DNA of 64,000 nt. It comes from Oligoflexales bacterium (GTDB lineage Bacteria > Bdellovibrionota_B > Oligoflexia > Oligoflexales > RGVZ01). The notes under the pieces were generated by a model. The model was given only the letters and a program-made list of their open reading frames with translations. It was not told the origin of the DNA and did not search any database. Within the stretch, counting starts at the first letter, position 1. Every line of letters begins with the position of its first letter. Below are positions 51,678-60,715 of this stretch, piece after piece. The stretch is taken from contig CANFEB010000008.1 in NCBI GenBank assembly GCA_947445775.1, forward strand, positions 1 through 64,000. Reading direction: 5' to 3'. The position numbers and the translations under genes were made by a program.

Positions 51678-53600
51678 TCACGGCGTGTACCAACCCTTGA
51701 GTACCTGAGCCGGGTTTGTCAACGGGGCAACCGCGGGCAAAGTGGGTGGCGTATATTTGAAGTTTGATTGGCCCATATTGGCAAGAACTTCCCACCCCGC
51801 ACCCAGACTAACGAATGGAACATAATCAATCGCCGTCTGGTCGACTTTTGTCAACAGGATCCCAGCGGTGGCTTTCCCCGAATTAAATGCGGCGCCAAAG
51901 AAAGATGTCCCGATCTGAGGGGACTGAATCCACTCGTTATTGCGTCCCAAATAAAGGCGTTTATTATCGAAATCAGCAAGCACCTGGATCACATCTCCCG
52001 CCTTGATTTTTGGCCATGGCAATCGGGGTGACACGCCATGGACAAAAGTTCCCATGACCGGAGACGACACTCCCTGACCCACAATTTTTCCAGAACTTTC
52101 GATACTCATGCTTAAATATTCGGCGACGCCCGAATCTAGTTGCGGGGATAATCCCATGCGTGCCGGCTGGTTTGGACAAGAACGGAGCACATAGATTTCA
52201 TAATAGGCAGCACCTGTACTCTTCGAAGGTAGGCCGTATTCAGGCTTAATGGCCTCCTTGGAATTGGCAAGCCCCGCCGAATCGATCGTCTTGAATTGGC
52301 GGCAGGTTGCAGCAGAGCCGCTCGGCGTGCACCTTGAGGACAGCGAATTCGATAAATTAAAATATCCGGCCGATTTTCCTGCTGGAATCGTCCCGGCGCC
52401 GCTAGGGAAAGTCGACGCGGCGACCGAAACGCAATTATCTTGTACTGGCGGGCGTGGAGGCGGCGTCGGGGTCGGAAGTGGGCCGCTGGCGGATCCAATA
52501 AAGCCCGAGACCGTCTCTGCGGGAGCATCCATCCGCGTGAACGTGTATGCCGGCATCCGGCGGGCGTTTAATTGGCCAAAATCCACCGAGCCCTCCCAGT
52601 TGTTGATTCGCACAGGCATCTTGCCTTTCGTGTATTCCCCCGGAACCCCATTGTCATCTGATGATAGAGGGGCTTCCCTGGTGACATTAGACTGATCAAC
52701 TCGAACCAAAATGGATTGGCCTTTCTCCGGCGGATTAACGTTTGCAGCACCCAAAGCCAGACTATGATGAACAGGCGGCATTCCTGTTAATCCTAGATTG
52801 CCTCCCTTCCGGCCCATGGTGATTGCACCCCCGCCACCTCCTAACGTTGGAGTGACCTCATCGATAAAATTCAAACAGGATCCCTCAACACTCGCGAGTC
52901 TATCCTTTCCCTCGCCGACAAATTTGAACCTGCATAAATCGCCATCGGCGGATCCCGTATACTTGCGCAACAAATATGATGATTCATTCATCCCAAGCGC
53001 GGGCGGCGCCTTTATGTTCATCTTAATCACTTGGCGCTCGCCCATCCCATACTGTTTAGTCCGCTGCAGACATTCATCGCGGATCAGTATTGCTTTATAC
53101 ATTACTGATCCTCCCACGCCTTTAATGCCGGAAAAGTTTGCTCCCTGACACGCCATAGAAATTTTTCCATCAGCTCTCACATCCAGCTGGATGCCTAGAG
53201 CGGACATAGGTCCTAATTGAGATTGTGGGAGGTCATTTTCATCCATGGAGAAGAAAAGGTGCGCCTCTTCATTATTACCCTCGACTCGCGCCTTCTCTAG
53301 TGAAAAATCAGAATCGCTCTGGCTGTAGGATTTGCCTTTGTTTCCTTCTTCAGAAGACACGGTCTCGATATCAATGATGTCGTCGGCCTTATCTTTAAGA
53401 ACTTTCAATAATTCTTCTCGCGTCAATGGGGTCCGCTCGTCAAAACTAAACGACGATTCTCCATCCAGACCCGATGCGTCGCGTTCGACTGCCCCCAGAT
53501 CGCGGGTCACTTTATGTTTTTGGTCTTCGGCCCTGCACTGAATCAACATCGACGTGGTAAAAATCAACGACAGCAATCTGAATTGCGCCATGTTTCCCAT
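51678..53600 (-). CDS. Secreted protein with C-terminal SPRY-like domain
   Basis: About 640 residues from ATG 53600, which has GGGGGA 6 bases upstream. The signal is AQFRLLSLIFTTSMLIQC; the Cys could be lipidated, but Gln before it is atypical. Residues about 50-410 are mostly polar and low in motifs, with a Pro-rich stretch (PTPTPPPRPP). The C-terminal ~170 residues have GDVIQVLADFDNKRLYLGRNNEW, then FGAAFNSGK, VPFVSLGAGWEVLANMG and FKYTPP, which follow the B30.2/SPRY beta-sandwich layout. SPRY domains bind protein ligands and are rare in secreted bacterial proteins. A single unit gene on the minus strand. Confidence 0.6.
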   Translation of the reverse strand: MGNMAQFRLLSLIFTTSMLIQCRAEDQKHKVTRDLGAVERDASGLDGESSFSFDERTPLTREELLKVLKDKADDIIDIETVSSEEGNKGKSYSQSDSDFSLEKARVEGNNEEAHLFFSMDENDLPQSQLGPMSALGIQLDVRADGKISMACQGANFSGIKGVGGSVMYKAILIRDECLQRTKQYGMGERQVIKMNIKAPPALGMNESSYLLRKYTGSADGDLCRFKFVGEGKDRLASVEGSCLNFIDEVTPTLGGGGGAITMGRKGGNLGLTGMPPVHHSLALGAANVNPPEKGQSILVRVDQSNVTREAPLSSDDNGVPGEYTKGKMPVRINNWEGSVDFGQLNARRMPAYTFTRMDAPAETVSGFIGSASGPLPTPTPPPRPPVQDNCVSVAASTFPSGAGTIPAGKSAGYFNLSNSLSSRCTPSGSAATCRQFKTIDSAGLANSKEAIKPEYGLPSKSTGAAYYEIYVLRSCPNQPARMGLSPQLDSGVAEYLSMSIESSGKIVGQGVSSPVMGTFVHGVSPRLPWPKIKAGDVIQVLADFDNKRLYLGRNNEWIQSPQIGTSFFGAAFNSGKATAGILLTKVDQTAIDYVPFVSLGAGWEVLANMGQSNFKYTPPTLPAVAPLTNPAQVLKGWYTP

Positions 53601-53858
53601 GAATAATCCCCCGGTCATAAAGATCTGGATAGCTGTTCGGGTCGTCGCTTCATTAAATGAAGGAAAAAAACGGGGGAACCGCAAACTCCTTAGAAAATGA
53701 GAGATTATTGCGATTAGATCAGTAAGTTACAGACAGCGGGTCCGCGGCAATTAACCACAGGAATTATCAGAGGCCGGCGGCCGCATGCCGTCGCTGCCCG
53801 AGATTCTGGTTAAAGCCCTCGCTTCCCCGGGGAATGGCGATCAACGTCCAACAAAAAG
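53601..53858. other. 258-base intergenic region
   Basis: This is the leader of the SPRY-like gene and the region downstream of the cyclo-ligase gene. It contains a 12-bp perfect palindrome TTCCCCGGGGAA (53823-53834). No further gene or RNA is recognised. Confidence 0.5.
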
Positions 53859-54503
53859 TCAGCTGAATTTTCCGAATTTCTGCAAACCGTTTTCCGTCAA
53901 GACCGCATGAACCGGCACATCAAATGTTTCGGCTGGAATGCGTTCTGCGACAAAAAAACGATCGCAACAAACTGCGACAAGGGTGACGCGGGAAAGGTCG
54001 GGCAAGGACCGTAGAAACCGGTCGTAGTATCCGGCCCCCGATCCAAGGCGATTGCCTTCGCGGTCCACCGCAACACTCGGCAACAGGACCAACACATCGC
54101 GCGCGTTGAATTCCAGGCGCTGGCCGTCCAAAGGTTCCTTGATGCCAAATTTTCCCTTGCGCAGGGGCTCGTATGACCGCCATGCCACAAAGTCCATCTG
54201 TTCGCCCGGCAAAACCCGGGGAAAGTACCAACGGCCCTCATGGGCAGGGTCGTGCGCCATGGCAGGATGAATGACCGGCTCGTTGCGAATTCCAAGGTAG
54301 GCCGCGACCGCTCCATAGTTCTTGCCAGCCAACCATTGAATCAGATGGGTTTGAATTTTCCGCGACGCCTCCTCGACCTCATGGGATGCCATGGCGGTAC
54401 GCTGAGCGCGCAGCGCATCGCGCAGTATTGACTTGGCATCTTTTGGCGGCGTGTTATTCACGGAAATCTTGGAAATCATGGAATTCCTGGAATTCATAGG
54501 CAA
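53859..54503 (-). CDS. 5-formyltetrahydrofolate cyclo-ligase
   Basis: This enzyme converts 5-formyl-THF to 5,10-methenyl-THF using ATP. 214 residues: the C-terminal VDREGNRLGSGAGYYDRFL is the family signature, with GKFGIKEP upstream. The first 20 residues come from a 9-bp tandem repeat (54462-54497) and are not part of the fold, so the true start is uncertain (several Met codons within the repeat). Confidence 0.92.
   Translation of the reverse strand: MPMNSRNSMISKISVNNTPPKDAKSILRDALRAQRTAMASHEVEEASRKIQTHLIQWLAGKNYGAVAAYLGIRNEPVIHPAMAHDPAHEGRWYFPRVLPGEQMDFVAWRSYEPLRKGKFGIKEPLDGQRLEFNARDVLVLLPSVAVDREGNRLGSGAGYYDRFLRSLPDLSRVTLVAVCCDRFFVAERIPAETFDVPVHAVLTENGLQKFGKFS
54462..54497 (-). repeat. 9-bp tandem repeat x4 at a gene start
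   Basis: ggaaatctt, ggaaatcat, ggaattcct, ggaattcat (plus-strand reading) encode the NSRNSMISKIS N-terminus of the cyclo-ligase and place alternative ATG codons within it. Confidence 0.93.
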
Positions 54504-54559
54504 CGGACTCCCAACAAAGCATCACGATAAATATTCTCACACCAACAGCCTAAAACAAA

Positions 54560-54587
54560 TCCGCCCGGCGGGGCTACGCCAGGCGGA
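54560..54587 (-). terminator. Intrinsic terminator downstream of the Ig-like-domain protein gene
   Basis: tccgcccggcg (54560-54570) pairs with cgccaggcgga (54577-54587), an 11-bp stem with one mismatch and a 6-base loop. On the minus strand it is followed by TTTGTTTT, which fits a Rho-independent terminator just after the stop at 54611. Confidence 0.75.
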
Positions 54588-54610
54588 CCATGAACCTTGG
54601 GTTTCACGAA

Positions 54611-55588
54611 TTATTGGATCGTGACATCCACGGGAGTCGTATACTCCCAGCGACCAGAAATTTCTGAGAAAGCACCCAAGCGCATCTTATATGCACCCGC
54701 AGTTACCCCCTGAAGGGTTGCCGTCGAACCAGCTGTTGCAAACTTGAAGGCCGGGTTAGCCCAGTCCGGGGCATTGCTCAGCTCGACCCGGTAATAGGTA
54801 ACCTTGGAATCACCCTGCCAGCTGACCTGACCACCGCTGCCAGCCAAGGCTGCTCCAGCAACAGGTGCTGTGACAGCCAGCTTGCGGCGTGTTGGGGCTT
54901 CCACAGTGAACGAACGAATCTCTGAAGATCCGCCCGCCGTCTTGATGCGCCAATACCATTTGCCCGGTGAAGGCTGGTGCAGGGAATAGGCACCTTTCTT
55001 CACAGGAATTTTCATCTCGATCGGCGACATGGAAGAGTTGCGAGAAAGCTCAAGCTTTCCAGCGCCACCCGTCCATGAGAAGCGGGCTGGGCCCACCGTC
55101 TCGTCGTACGCGACCGAGGCTTCATTTTCAGGAAAGTTAATCGAAACCGTACCGCCGGAACCTTCAGCCGACGCATCTGCTGCAGCAGCCGATTGCGCTG
55201 CCGCAGATGCAACCGGCTGGGTTGCTACGGCAGGAGCCACTGGTGCCACGGCGGCCTCAGGTGCCACGGGAGTCGCCGCCTGCGGAACCGTTTCAGTCAC
55301 GGCCGGTGGTGGAAACTCATTAGACTCCGCGCTTTCCGTCTCGATGTACAAGTAGCCGACTGCGGCCACCGCCACCAAAAGGATCGCCAGAAGGATGTAT
55401 CGCGAACGATTACTGTTCGCATACTGCCCTTCCTTGAAGATTTGGGACATCGCATTGGTGTTCGTCCCAAAGTTACTTGCAAACTCGCCTTTCAAATCCG
55501 CTGTGAACGGATTTGTCTGCGAGCCAGGTTGCGACGGAAAGCCCCCGCCGCCTCCTTGCCCTGTAGGGTTATTCGTTGACTGGTTCAT
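54611..55588 (-). CDS. Membrane-anchored protein with Ala/Pro linker and Ig/FN3-like domains
   Basis: About 325 residues from ATG 55588 (gggaga 10 bases upstream). Gly/Gln-rich cytoplasmic N-terminus, one membrane helix (about 62-81: YILLAILLVAVAAVGYLYI), an Ala/Pro/Val-rich linker (about 90-150), then two beta-sandwich regions (about 150-235: SINFPENEASV, FSWTGGAGKLELS, GKWYWRIKTAGG; and about 240-325: APVAGAALAGSGGQVSWQGD) resembling FecR-C or FN3-type domains. It would sit in the inner membrane with its domains in the periplasm. Function unknown. Confidence 0.65.
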   Translation of the reverse strand: MNQSTNNPTGQGGGGGFPSQPGSQTNPFTADLKGEFASNFGTNTNAMSQIFKEGQYANSNRSRYILLAILLVAVAAVGYLYIETESAESNEFPPPAVTETVPQAATPVAPEAAVAPVAPAVATQPVASAAAQSAAAADASAEGSGGTVSINFPENEASVAYDETVGPARFSWTGGAGKLELSRNSSMSPIEMKIPVKKGAYSLHQPSPGKWYWRIKTAGGSSEIRSFTVEAPTRRKLAVTAPVAGAALAGSGGQVSWQGDSKVTYYRVELSNAPDWANPAFKFATAGSTATLQGVTAGAYKMRLGAFSEISGRWEYTTPVDVTIQ

Positions 55589-55723
55589 AACTATCGATTC
55601 TCCCAAGGTTGAGTGACACGGTAAACCCGCTATGGTCATTCACTGGAGTAGATCGGTGATCGCCGAAATGACTTTAGGAAGTGTCGGTCCAGACACGCAC
55701 GAAAAGCCTGCGGGCTGGCACCG

Positions 55724-55780
55724 TTGGGGCTTAAACGCCCCAAGAAATCATTAAGATTTTTGATTGATTTTTCAAAAATC
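55724..55780 (-). terminator. Hairpins after lpxK, candidate end of the envelope operon
   Basis: TTGGGGC-TTAAAC-GCCCCAA (55724-55743) is a perfect 7-bp stem with a 6-base loop, and GATTTTT-C-AAAAATC (55766-55780) is a second, AT-only palindrome. Both lie in the 205 bases after the lpxK stop on the minus strand. Neither has a long T-run directly after it, so the call is tentative. Confidence 0.45.
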
Positions 55781-55793
55781 ACAAAACGACAAT

Positions 55794-56882
55794 TTAAAAA
55801 ATAATTTGATAAGGAAATGAAATTTTCATGGGCAAAATCCACACGGGAAGCCCACTTGCCGCCATGATTTCAGGGTCGCGCCAATAGTCTTTTGAGGTCG
55901 TCACAATCCCGTCAGCGCCCCAAATGGCCCCTGGGCTGAAATGCTGGGCATCAAAGCGCCCATGATCGCGGACCGTCACAGTCCGGATAGGAGAAACACC
56001 GGCTCCAGCCAAGGCCCGAAGAAAATATTCTGGGTGCGCGATCCCACATGCTGCTATGGGGCGCAATGGTAGCCTCGTGGCTCCAAGCAAAGAACCTCCT
56101 GCGGGCTCAAGGGCACCATAAATGATATGGGCATGCTCCTGCGCAATTCCGACAGGCAAACTCTTAACCACTAAAGCCTTGGGAGGCGCCTCGCCTACTA
56201 ATGCCCCGCCCCGCCCCGTGACTCGGACGACTTTACCGGCACGGAGCAATGCAGCCACTGGCTCACGTAAATTTCCCGCCGGCAGTAAAAAACGGCTATT
56301 AAAATCACCGGAAAAATCTTCAGATATTAAAACAACGTCAACGTCGCGTTGGATCCGCCAATGTTGAAATCCGTCGTCCAAAATAACGTGGGTAGGAGAG
56401 TAAGTTGCAACGAAATCCGAAAACTCACGATAGGCAGCCACACGATTTCGCCCAATGATCACAGGCATTGTGGGATTTTCAGCTGAAATCATCCGAGCCT
56501 CGTCAGCCGTTGGATCGACGCCAACTTGATGCACGCGCCTGGGCCCACTCCCACTCCCAAATTCACGGACCTCAAGCAAGCGAGAGCCCAGAAATAATGC
56601 CGTGCAATCTCTTGACAGCCCAGAGCCATAACCCCGTGCGAGGACAATCGGACGATGCCCGTCCGCAATAAGAGCGGACGCCAATCCAGACGCAAATGGG
56701 GATTTGCCCGTGCCGCCGACTTCAATATTGCCGATGGAAATCGTTCGTGGCCCCAGGCGAACAGATTTCACCCACCCCAAACGGTACACGCACCAGCGAC
56801 CAAAAATCAGCAACCTAAAAATAAAGGACAGCGGCAATAGCAGACGGCGCAAACATACAAGATTATTTAGAATTGTGTTCAC
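55794..56882 (-). CDS. lpxK: Tetraacyldisaccharide 4'-kinase LpxK
   Basis: LpxK phosphorylates the lipid A disaccharide at the 4' position at the inner membrane. About 362 residues from GTG 56882, which overlaps the msbA stop (GTGA); a TTG at 56909 is less likely. LRRLLLPLSFIFRLL anchors it to the membrane, SIGNIEVGGTGKSP is the P-loop and ILDDGFQHWRI the family signature. Last gene of the envelope operon. Confidence 0.95.
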   Translation of the reverse strand: MNTILNNLVCLRRLLLPLSFIFRLLIFGRWCVYRLGWVKSVRLGPRTISIGNIEVGGTGKSPFASGLASALIADGHRPIVLARGYGSGLSRDCTALFLGSRLLEVREFGSGSGPRRVHQVGVDPTADEARMISAENPTMPVIIGRNRVAAYREFSDFVATYSPTHVILDDGFQHWRIQRDVDVVLISEDFSGDFNSRFLLPAGNLREPVAALLRAGKVVRVTGRGGALVGEAPPKALVVKSLPVGIAQEHAHIIYGALEPAGGSLLGATRLPLRPIAACGIAHPEYFLRALAGAGVSPIRTVTVRDHGRFDAQHFSPGAIWGADGIVTTSKDYWRDPEIMAASGLPVWILPMKISFPYQIIF

Positions 56883-58708
56883 GCCAGCCCCGATTCTGGT
56901 GACTGACAAAAATCAACAAATCTAGGCTCGGCGAGTAATTCCTGCTGCGTCCCGCGCAGGGCGATGCGTCCATCTTCAATAAACCAGATTTCATCAAATA
57001 ATTGCAACCATTGGAGCCTGTGGGTCACGGCCACAACGGACCCGCGGTTGCGCTTTGCCAAGTCGGTCAGGCGGCGCAAAATGGCGCCCTCAGTCACAAC
57101 ATCCAAGGCCGACGTGGCCTCATCGAGCAGCAATACGGGCTTTGCACGGAGCAATGCCCGGGCAATCACCAGGCGTTGTATTTGACCGCCAGAAAGATTT
57201 GCGACCAGCGAAGATACCGGCGTGTCCAATCCAGATGGGAGTGCCTCAACAAATCGGCGGGCATCGATGGCATCGAGGGTCGACCAGATATTTTCATCAG
57301 AAATTGCTGAAACACCATAGGCGATATTTTCGCGGACACTAGCCGCGAACAGAAATGGCTGCTGAGGAACAAGAGATGTTTTTAAAATGGTATCCTGCCA
57401 GCGTTCGGCTGAAATCCAGCGGTCTGGGGGCAGCAACCCTGACACGATTTTTAAAAATGTACTTTTTCCAGCGCCGCTGGGCCCAACAATGGCGATATTT
57501 TTGCCGGGTTCAATATTTATGGACTCGGCAGTAAATTTATTGCCCGAGCCAACCCAGGTAAAAGCGATCTCCTGGATTACCAGGCCCTTTTCGGCATTCA
57601 CAGAATCAGGAAATGAAAGCGACTGCGACTGCAACTGGGGAGATGACGCAGAACTAGATTTCAACAAATCAAAGCACTTGCCTACAGCCCCATGCGTTTC
57701 GTGGTAGCGAGCCAACTGCTCACCAATGTCTCGCAACGGCTTTACCATAAAACCAAGGGCAACAATGAACTGCAGGAGGACTTCACTTCCACCAGAGGCA
57801 TCGGCAGCAAATGCGACCCACCCACGATTGATGGCCAAAATAAATCCCGCAAAAACAGCAAAACCAGCAAACTCCAAAACCGGAGCAAACGCCGACCGAA
57901 CAAGCAAACTCCGAACGATCACCTTGAAGTAAGAATCGTTGGCGGCATCAAAGCGTGCCAGGTCAAAGTTTTCTCCATGTTGCGCACGCATAAAATCAAA
58001 TCGTCCGCGGACCTCCAAGACTAGATTGGCCATCCTACGCAAAGATTCCTGGACAACACTTGAGAAACCCGCAATCCGCTTGCCCGTCGCCCCAGTAGAT
58101 CGCGCAGTCACGGGGATCAACACCATCATCACCAATGCGGATGGCCAGTGCAAAAAAAACATCGTCAAGAGGCTGGCAGAAATCGAGATCCCGCCCCTGA
58201 GAAAACTTGTCATAACATCAGACAAGCGCGACTGCACAAAGGCCACGTCATTCACCAGAACGGACATCCACGTTCCGGGAGACACTCCAGCAAGCTCCTG
58301 ATAGGACTTGCCAAGAATTGCCGGGAACAGCTGATCCCGCAATGAAGCGCCGGCGAACATGCTAAATTCCTGCTGCGCCCGCATATAAACATACGTGCTC
58401 CAAGACTTGGCCATTCCCGCCAACAGAACAATCAACGGCAAGGCTATAGCAAGGCGGGCCGAATCAATGCGAATCGGGCCGTACTCCGGCCAGCGCCGCA
58501 GTAAAAATTCCGGAACTAGATCAACAACAGCGACAGATACAGCCCCACCAGAACTTGCAGACCCGCCAAAAAAAGCCGCAATAAACCCCTTCACAAGAAG
58601 GATGACCAGACCCTGGGCCAGACCCAAGGTCAGCAATGCTGCACCCATCACCATCATCAGACGAACGTGGCTTTTTGCGGTAGAAAGGGCCAGTCTAGGC
58701 AAACTCAC
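56879..58708 (-). CDS. msbA: MsbA-type lipid flippase ABC exporter
   Basis: 609 residues from GTG 58708, overlapping the lpxB stop (GTGA). The N-terminal ~340 residues hold six membrane helices; the nucleotide-binding domain has Walker A GPSGAGKST, Q-loop VPQQPFLFA, signature LSGGQ, Walker B LLLDEATSALD and VTHR switch His. The location between lpxB and lpxK supports a role in flipping lipid A-core. The first periplasmic loop (about 48-82) is longer than in E. coli MsbA. Confidence 0.9.
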   Translation of the reverse strand: MSLPRLALSTAKSHVRLMMVMGAALLTLGLAQGLVILLVKGFIAAFFGGSASSGGAVSVAVVDLVPEFLLRRWPEYGPIRIDSARLAIALPLIVLLAGMAKSWSTYVYMRAQQEFSMFAGASLRDQLFPAILGKSYQELAGVSPGTWMSVLVNDVAFVQSRLSDVMTSFLRGGISISASLLTMFFLHWPSALVMMVLIPVTARSTGATGKRIAGFSSVVQESLRRMANLVLEVRGRFDFMRAQHGENFDLARFDAANDSYFKVIVRSLLVRSAFAPVLEFAGFAVFAGFILAINRGWVAFAADASGGSEVLLQFIVALGFMVKPLRDIGEQLARYHETHGAVGKCFDLLKSSSASSPQLQSQSLSFPDSVNAEKGLVIQEIAFTWVGSGNKFTAESINIEPGKNIAIVGPSGAGKSTFLKIVSGLLPPDRWISAERWQDTILKTSLVPQQPFLFAASVRENIAYGVSAISDENIWSTLDAIDARRFVEALPSGLDTPVSSLVANLSGGQIQRLVIARALLRAKPVLLLDEATSALDVVTEGAILRRLTDLAKRNRGSVVAVTHRLQWLQLFDEIWFIEDGRIALRGTQQELLAEPRFVDFCQSPESGLA

Positions 58709-59874
58709 TGTACGCCCTCCTGCCAGCGTCGGATGGTTGCCGCGGCTTTTAGGGCAGCGCCGCCTTCAAGAACGCCGTTCACCATCCGCAGCCCCTCGAT
58801 TTGCTGCGAGCGCCAAGTCGGTTCACACAGCAATCGTTCAACCTCACGCGCAACAGCGCTGGCATCGACATTTTGGATAAATTCCGGGACGACAGCAGCA
58901 TCAGCGATCAGATTAACCAGACTGACATGCTTGATGGTGACTCGATTTCGCATCAATGCGTATGTGAGCGGGCTCATCTCATAAACAACAGCCATCGGCA
59001 ATTCGAACAAACCGCATTCGAGCGTGGCCGTTCCAGAAGCAACCACCGCCGCATCCGCAATCGCCATCAATTCAAGGCTGGAGCCATGAAAAACACGCAG
59101 GTTACGCAAGCCACTGAAGCGCGAGTGGACAAATTCTAAATCAAGATTGGACGCAACTGGCAAGGCAAACGCCACACCGGGAACGGAAATCTCAAGCTGG
59201 CGTGCAATCCGGACCAGCAAAGGTGCCATGGCCTCAATTTCTGTTTTACGGCTTCCCGGCAGCAACAACACAATCGGTTGAAGCGCTGCATCCCGGTCAA
59301 ATCCAAACACCGAACGATCGGTTCGCACGCGACGAATGCGGTCCACAAGGGGACAGCCGACGTATTCATAGTTGATGTCACGGCTGCGAAAAAATTCTCC
59401 CTCAAAAGGCAAAATGCCCAGAACACCGGCAAAATCCCGTTGCAGCCTGAAAGCCCTTCCGGCGCCCCACGCCCACAGTTTAGGCGCAACATATTGATAA
59501 ACTGAAACACCGGCTAATTTTAGGTGCTCGGCCATCCTGAAATGAAATCCCGGGAAATCCACAGCCACAACAAAGGCTGGCTTGAGGCGTTCAATTGCTG
59601 CGAAAATCTTTTTTTCAAGCAACGCCAATTGACCAATCTTTGTCAGCACCTCCGAAACGCCCATCACGCTCAATTCGTCGATGCCAGCAACACGATGGAC
59701 GCCAGCAGCCTCCATCGCTGGGCCCGTGATTCCATGAAAGGTTGAGCCCGGAAAAATCACGCTAAGGCCAGACACAAGGTCAGCCCCCAACAGGTCGCCG
59801 GAGTATTCGCCGGCAGAAATAAAAATGGATGTCGTTGACGAGGCCAAGATGGAACCGGCCTTAGCGGCAAACAC
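58705..59874 (-). CDS. lpxB: Lipid-A-disaccharide synthase LpxB
   Basis: LpxB joins UDP-2,3-diacylglucosamine and lipid X. FISAGEYSGDLLGADL near the N-terminus, QYVAPKLWAWG, LLLPGSRKTEI and the donor-binding ASGTATLE are diagnostic. The start is uncertain: GTG 59874 (used here) overlaps the lpxA end, while TTG 59847 would start closer to the conserved FISAGE. The reading frame is open further to 59925. LpxH or LpxI, which supply lipid X, are not in the window. Confidence 0.94.
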   Translation of the reverse strand: MFAAKAGSILASSTTSIFISAGEYSGDLLGADLVSGLSVIFPGSTFHGITGPAMEAAGVHRVAGIDELSVMGVSEVLTKIGQLALLEKKIFAAIERLKPAFVVAVDFPGFHFRMAEHLKLAGVSVYQYVAPKLWAWGAGRAFRLQRDFAGVLGILPFEGEFFRSRDINYEYVGCPLVDRIRRVRTDRSVFGFDRDAALQPIVLLLPGSRKTEIEAMAPLLVRIARQLEISVPGVAFALPVASNLDLEFVHSRFSGLRNLRVFHGSSLELMAIADAAVVASGTATLECGLFELPMAVVYEMSPLTYALMRNRVTIKHVSLVNLIADAAVVPEFIQNVDASAVAREVERLLCEPTWRSQQIEGLRMVNGVLEGGAALKAAATIRRWQEGVQ

Positions 59875-60649
59875 CGCGTTTACTGGCCGCAAGGAAGTCG
59901 AGGAATTTAGCCATGATGCCAGCATCCTCCGTTTCAGCGGCGATCCGCGCGCGCGCTTCTTCTATGGGCAGATTGTCATTATAAATCAGACGGTAAGCCG
60001 CCTTCACTTCAGAAATTTGCGCGTGGGACAGACCGGACCTGCGTAGCCCGACAACGTTGAGCCCACTCGGCTGCGCCCGGTTGCCATGAACCATAACAAA
60101 AGGCGGGACATCTTGCGTCACAATGGCGCCCGCTGCCACCATCACCATATCACCAACCAGACAAAACTGGTGCAGTGCCGACAAGCCACCGAATACAGCC
60201 TTATCGCCAATGACTGCGTGGCCAGCGATTGCGGCTCCGTTGGCAAAAATGCACTCGTTGCCGACGACACAATCATGGGCAATATGGGTATAGACCATGA
60301 ACAGATTGCCATCGCCGATGACCGTCTTGCCACCACCGCCAACCGTTCCAAGGGAAATGTTAGCGTACTCCCGGATCATGTTACGGGAACCTATCAGTAG
60401 TTCCGTATCTTCACCGGCAAATTTCAGATCTTGCGGCCTCGAACCGATGCTGGCGAAAGAATGAATGCGGGTCTCTGGGCCAATCGTCGTCCGGCCATCC
60501 ACCACAGCATGGGCATCGACGACAACGCGGTCGCCCAATTTTACATTTGCGCCGATGATAGCGTAAGGACCGACTTGGACGCCTTGACCTAATTCAGCAC
60601 GATCATGAACGATCGCTGTCTGGTGAATTTGAACCTGCTGATTTGCCAT
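59861..60649 (-). CDS. lpxA: UDP-N-acetylglucosamine acyltransferase LpxA
   Basis: First enzyme of lipid A synthesis. About 262 residues from ATG 60649 (preceded by GAGGAAG). The left-handed beta-helix hexapeptides are seen throughout (AIIGANVKLGDR, IGDGNLFMVYTHIAHDCVVG with the catalytic His region, GGLSALHQFCLVG), and GNRAQPSGLNVVGLRR follows. The region upstream to fabZ is a 13-bp tandem repeat. Confidence 0.96.
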   Translation of the reverse strand: MANQQVQIHQTAIVHDRAELGQGVQVGPYAIIGANVKLGDRVVVDAHAVVDGRTTIGPETRIHSFASIGSRPQDLKFAGEDTELLIGSRNMIREYANISLGTVGGGGKTVIGDGNLFMVYTHIAHDCVVGNECIFANGAAIAGHAVIGDKAVFGGLSALHQFCLVGDMVMVAAGAIVTQDVPPFVMVHGNRAQPSGLNVVGLRRSGLSHAQISEVKAAYRLIYNDNLPIEEARARIAAETEDAGIMAKFLDFLAASKRGVCR

Positions 60650-60714
60650 CTTCCTCACACCGCTTTCCCGCACAACTTTCGCGCACCACTTTCCCACACC
60701 AATCTTCGGCACAA
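60650..60714. repeat. 13-bp tandem repeat between fabZ and lpxA
   Basis: Units of the type ctttcccgcacaa (plus-strand reading) begin at 60650, 60663, 60676, 60689 and, more diverged, 60702. They fill the whole fabZ-lpxA gap and the last one carries the lpxA ribosome-binding site (GAGGAAG on the minus strand). Confidence 0.92.
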
Positions 60715-60715
60715 C

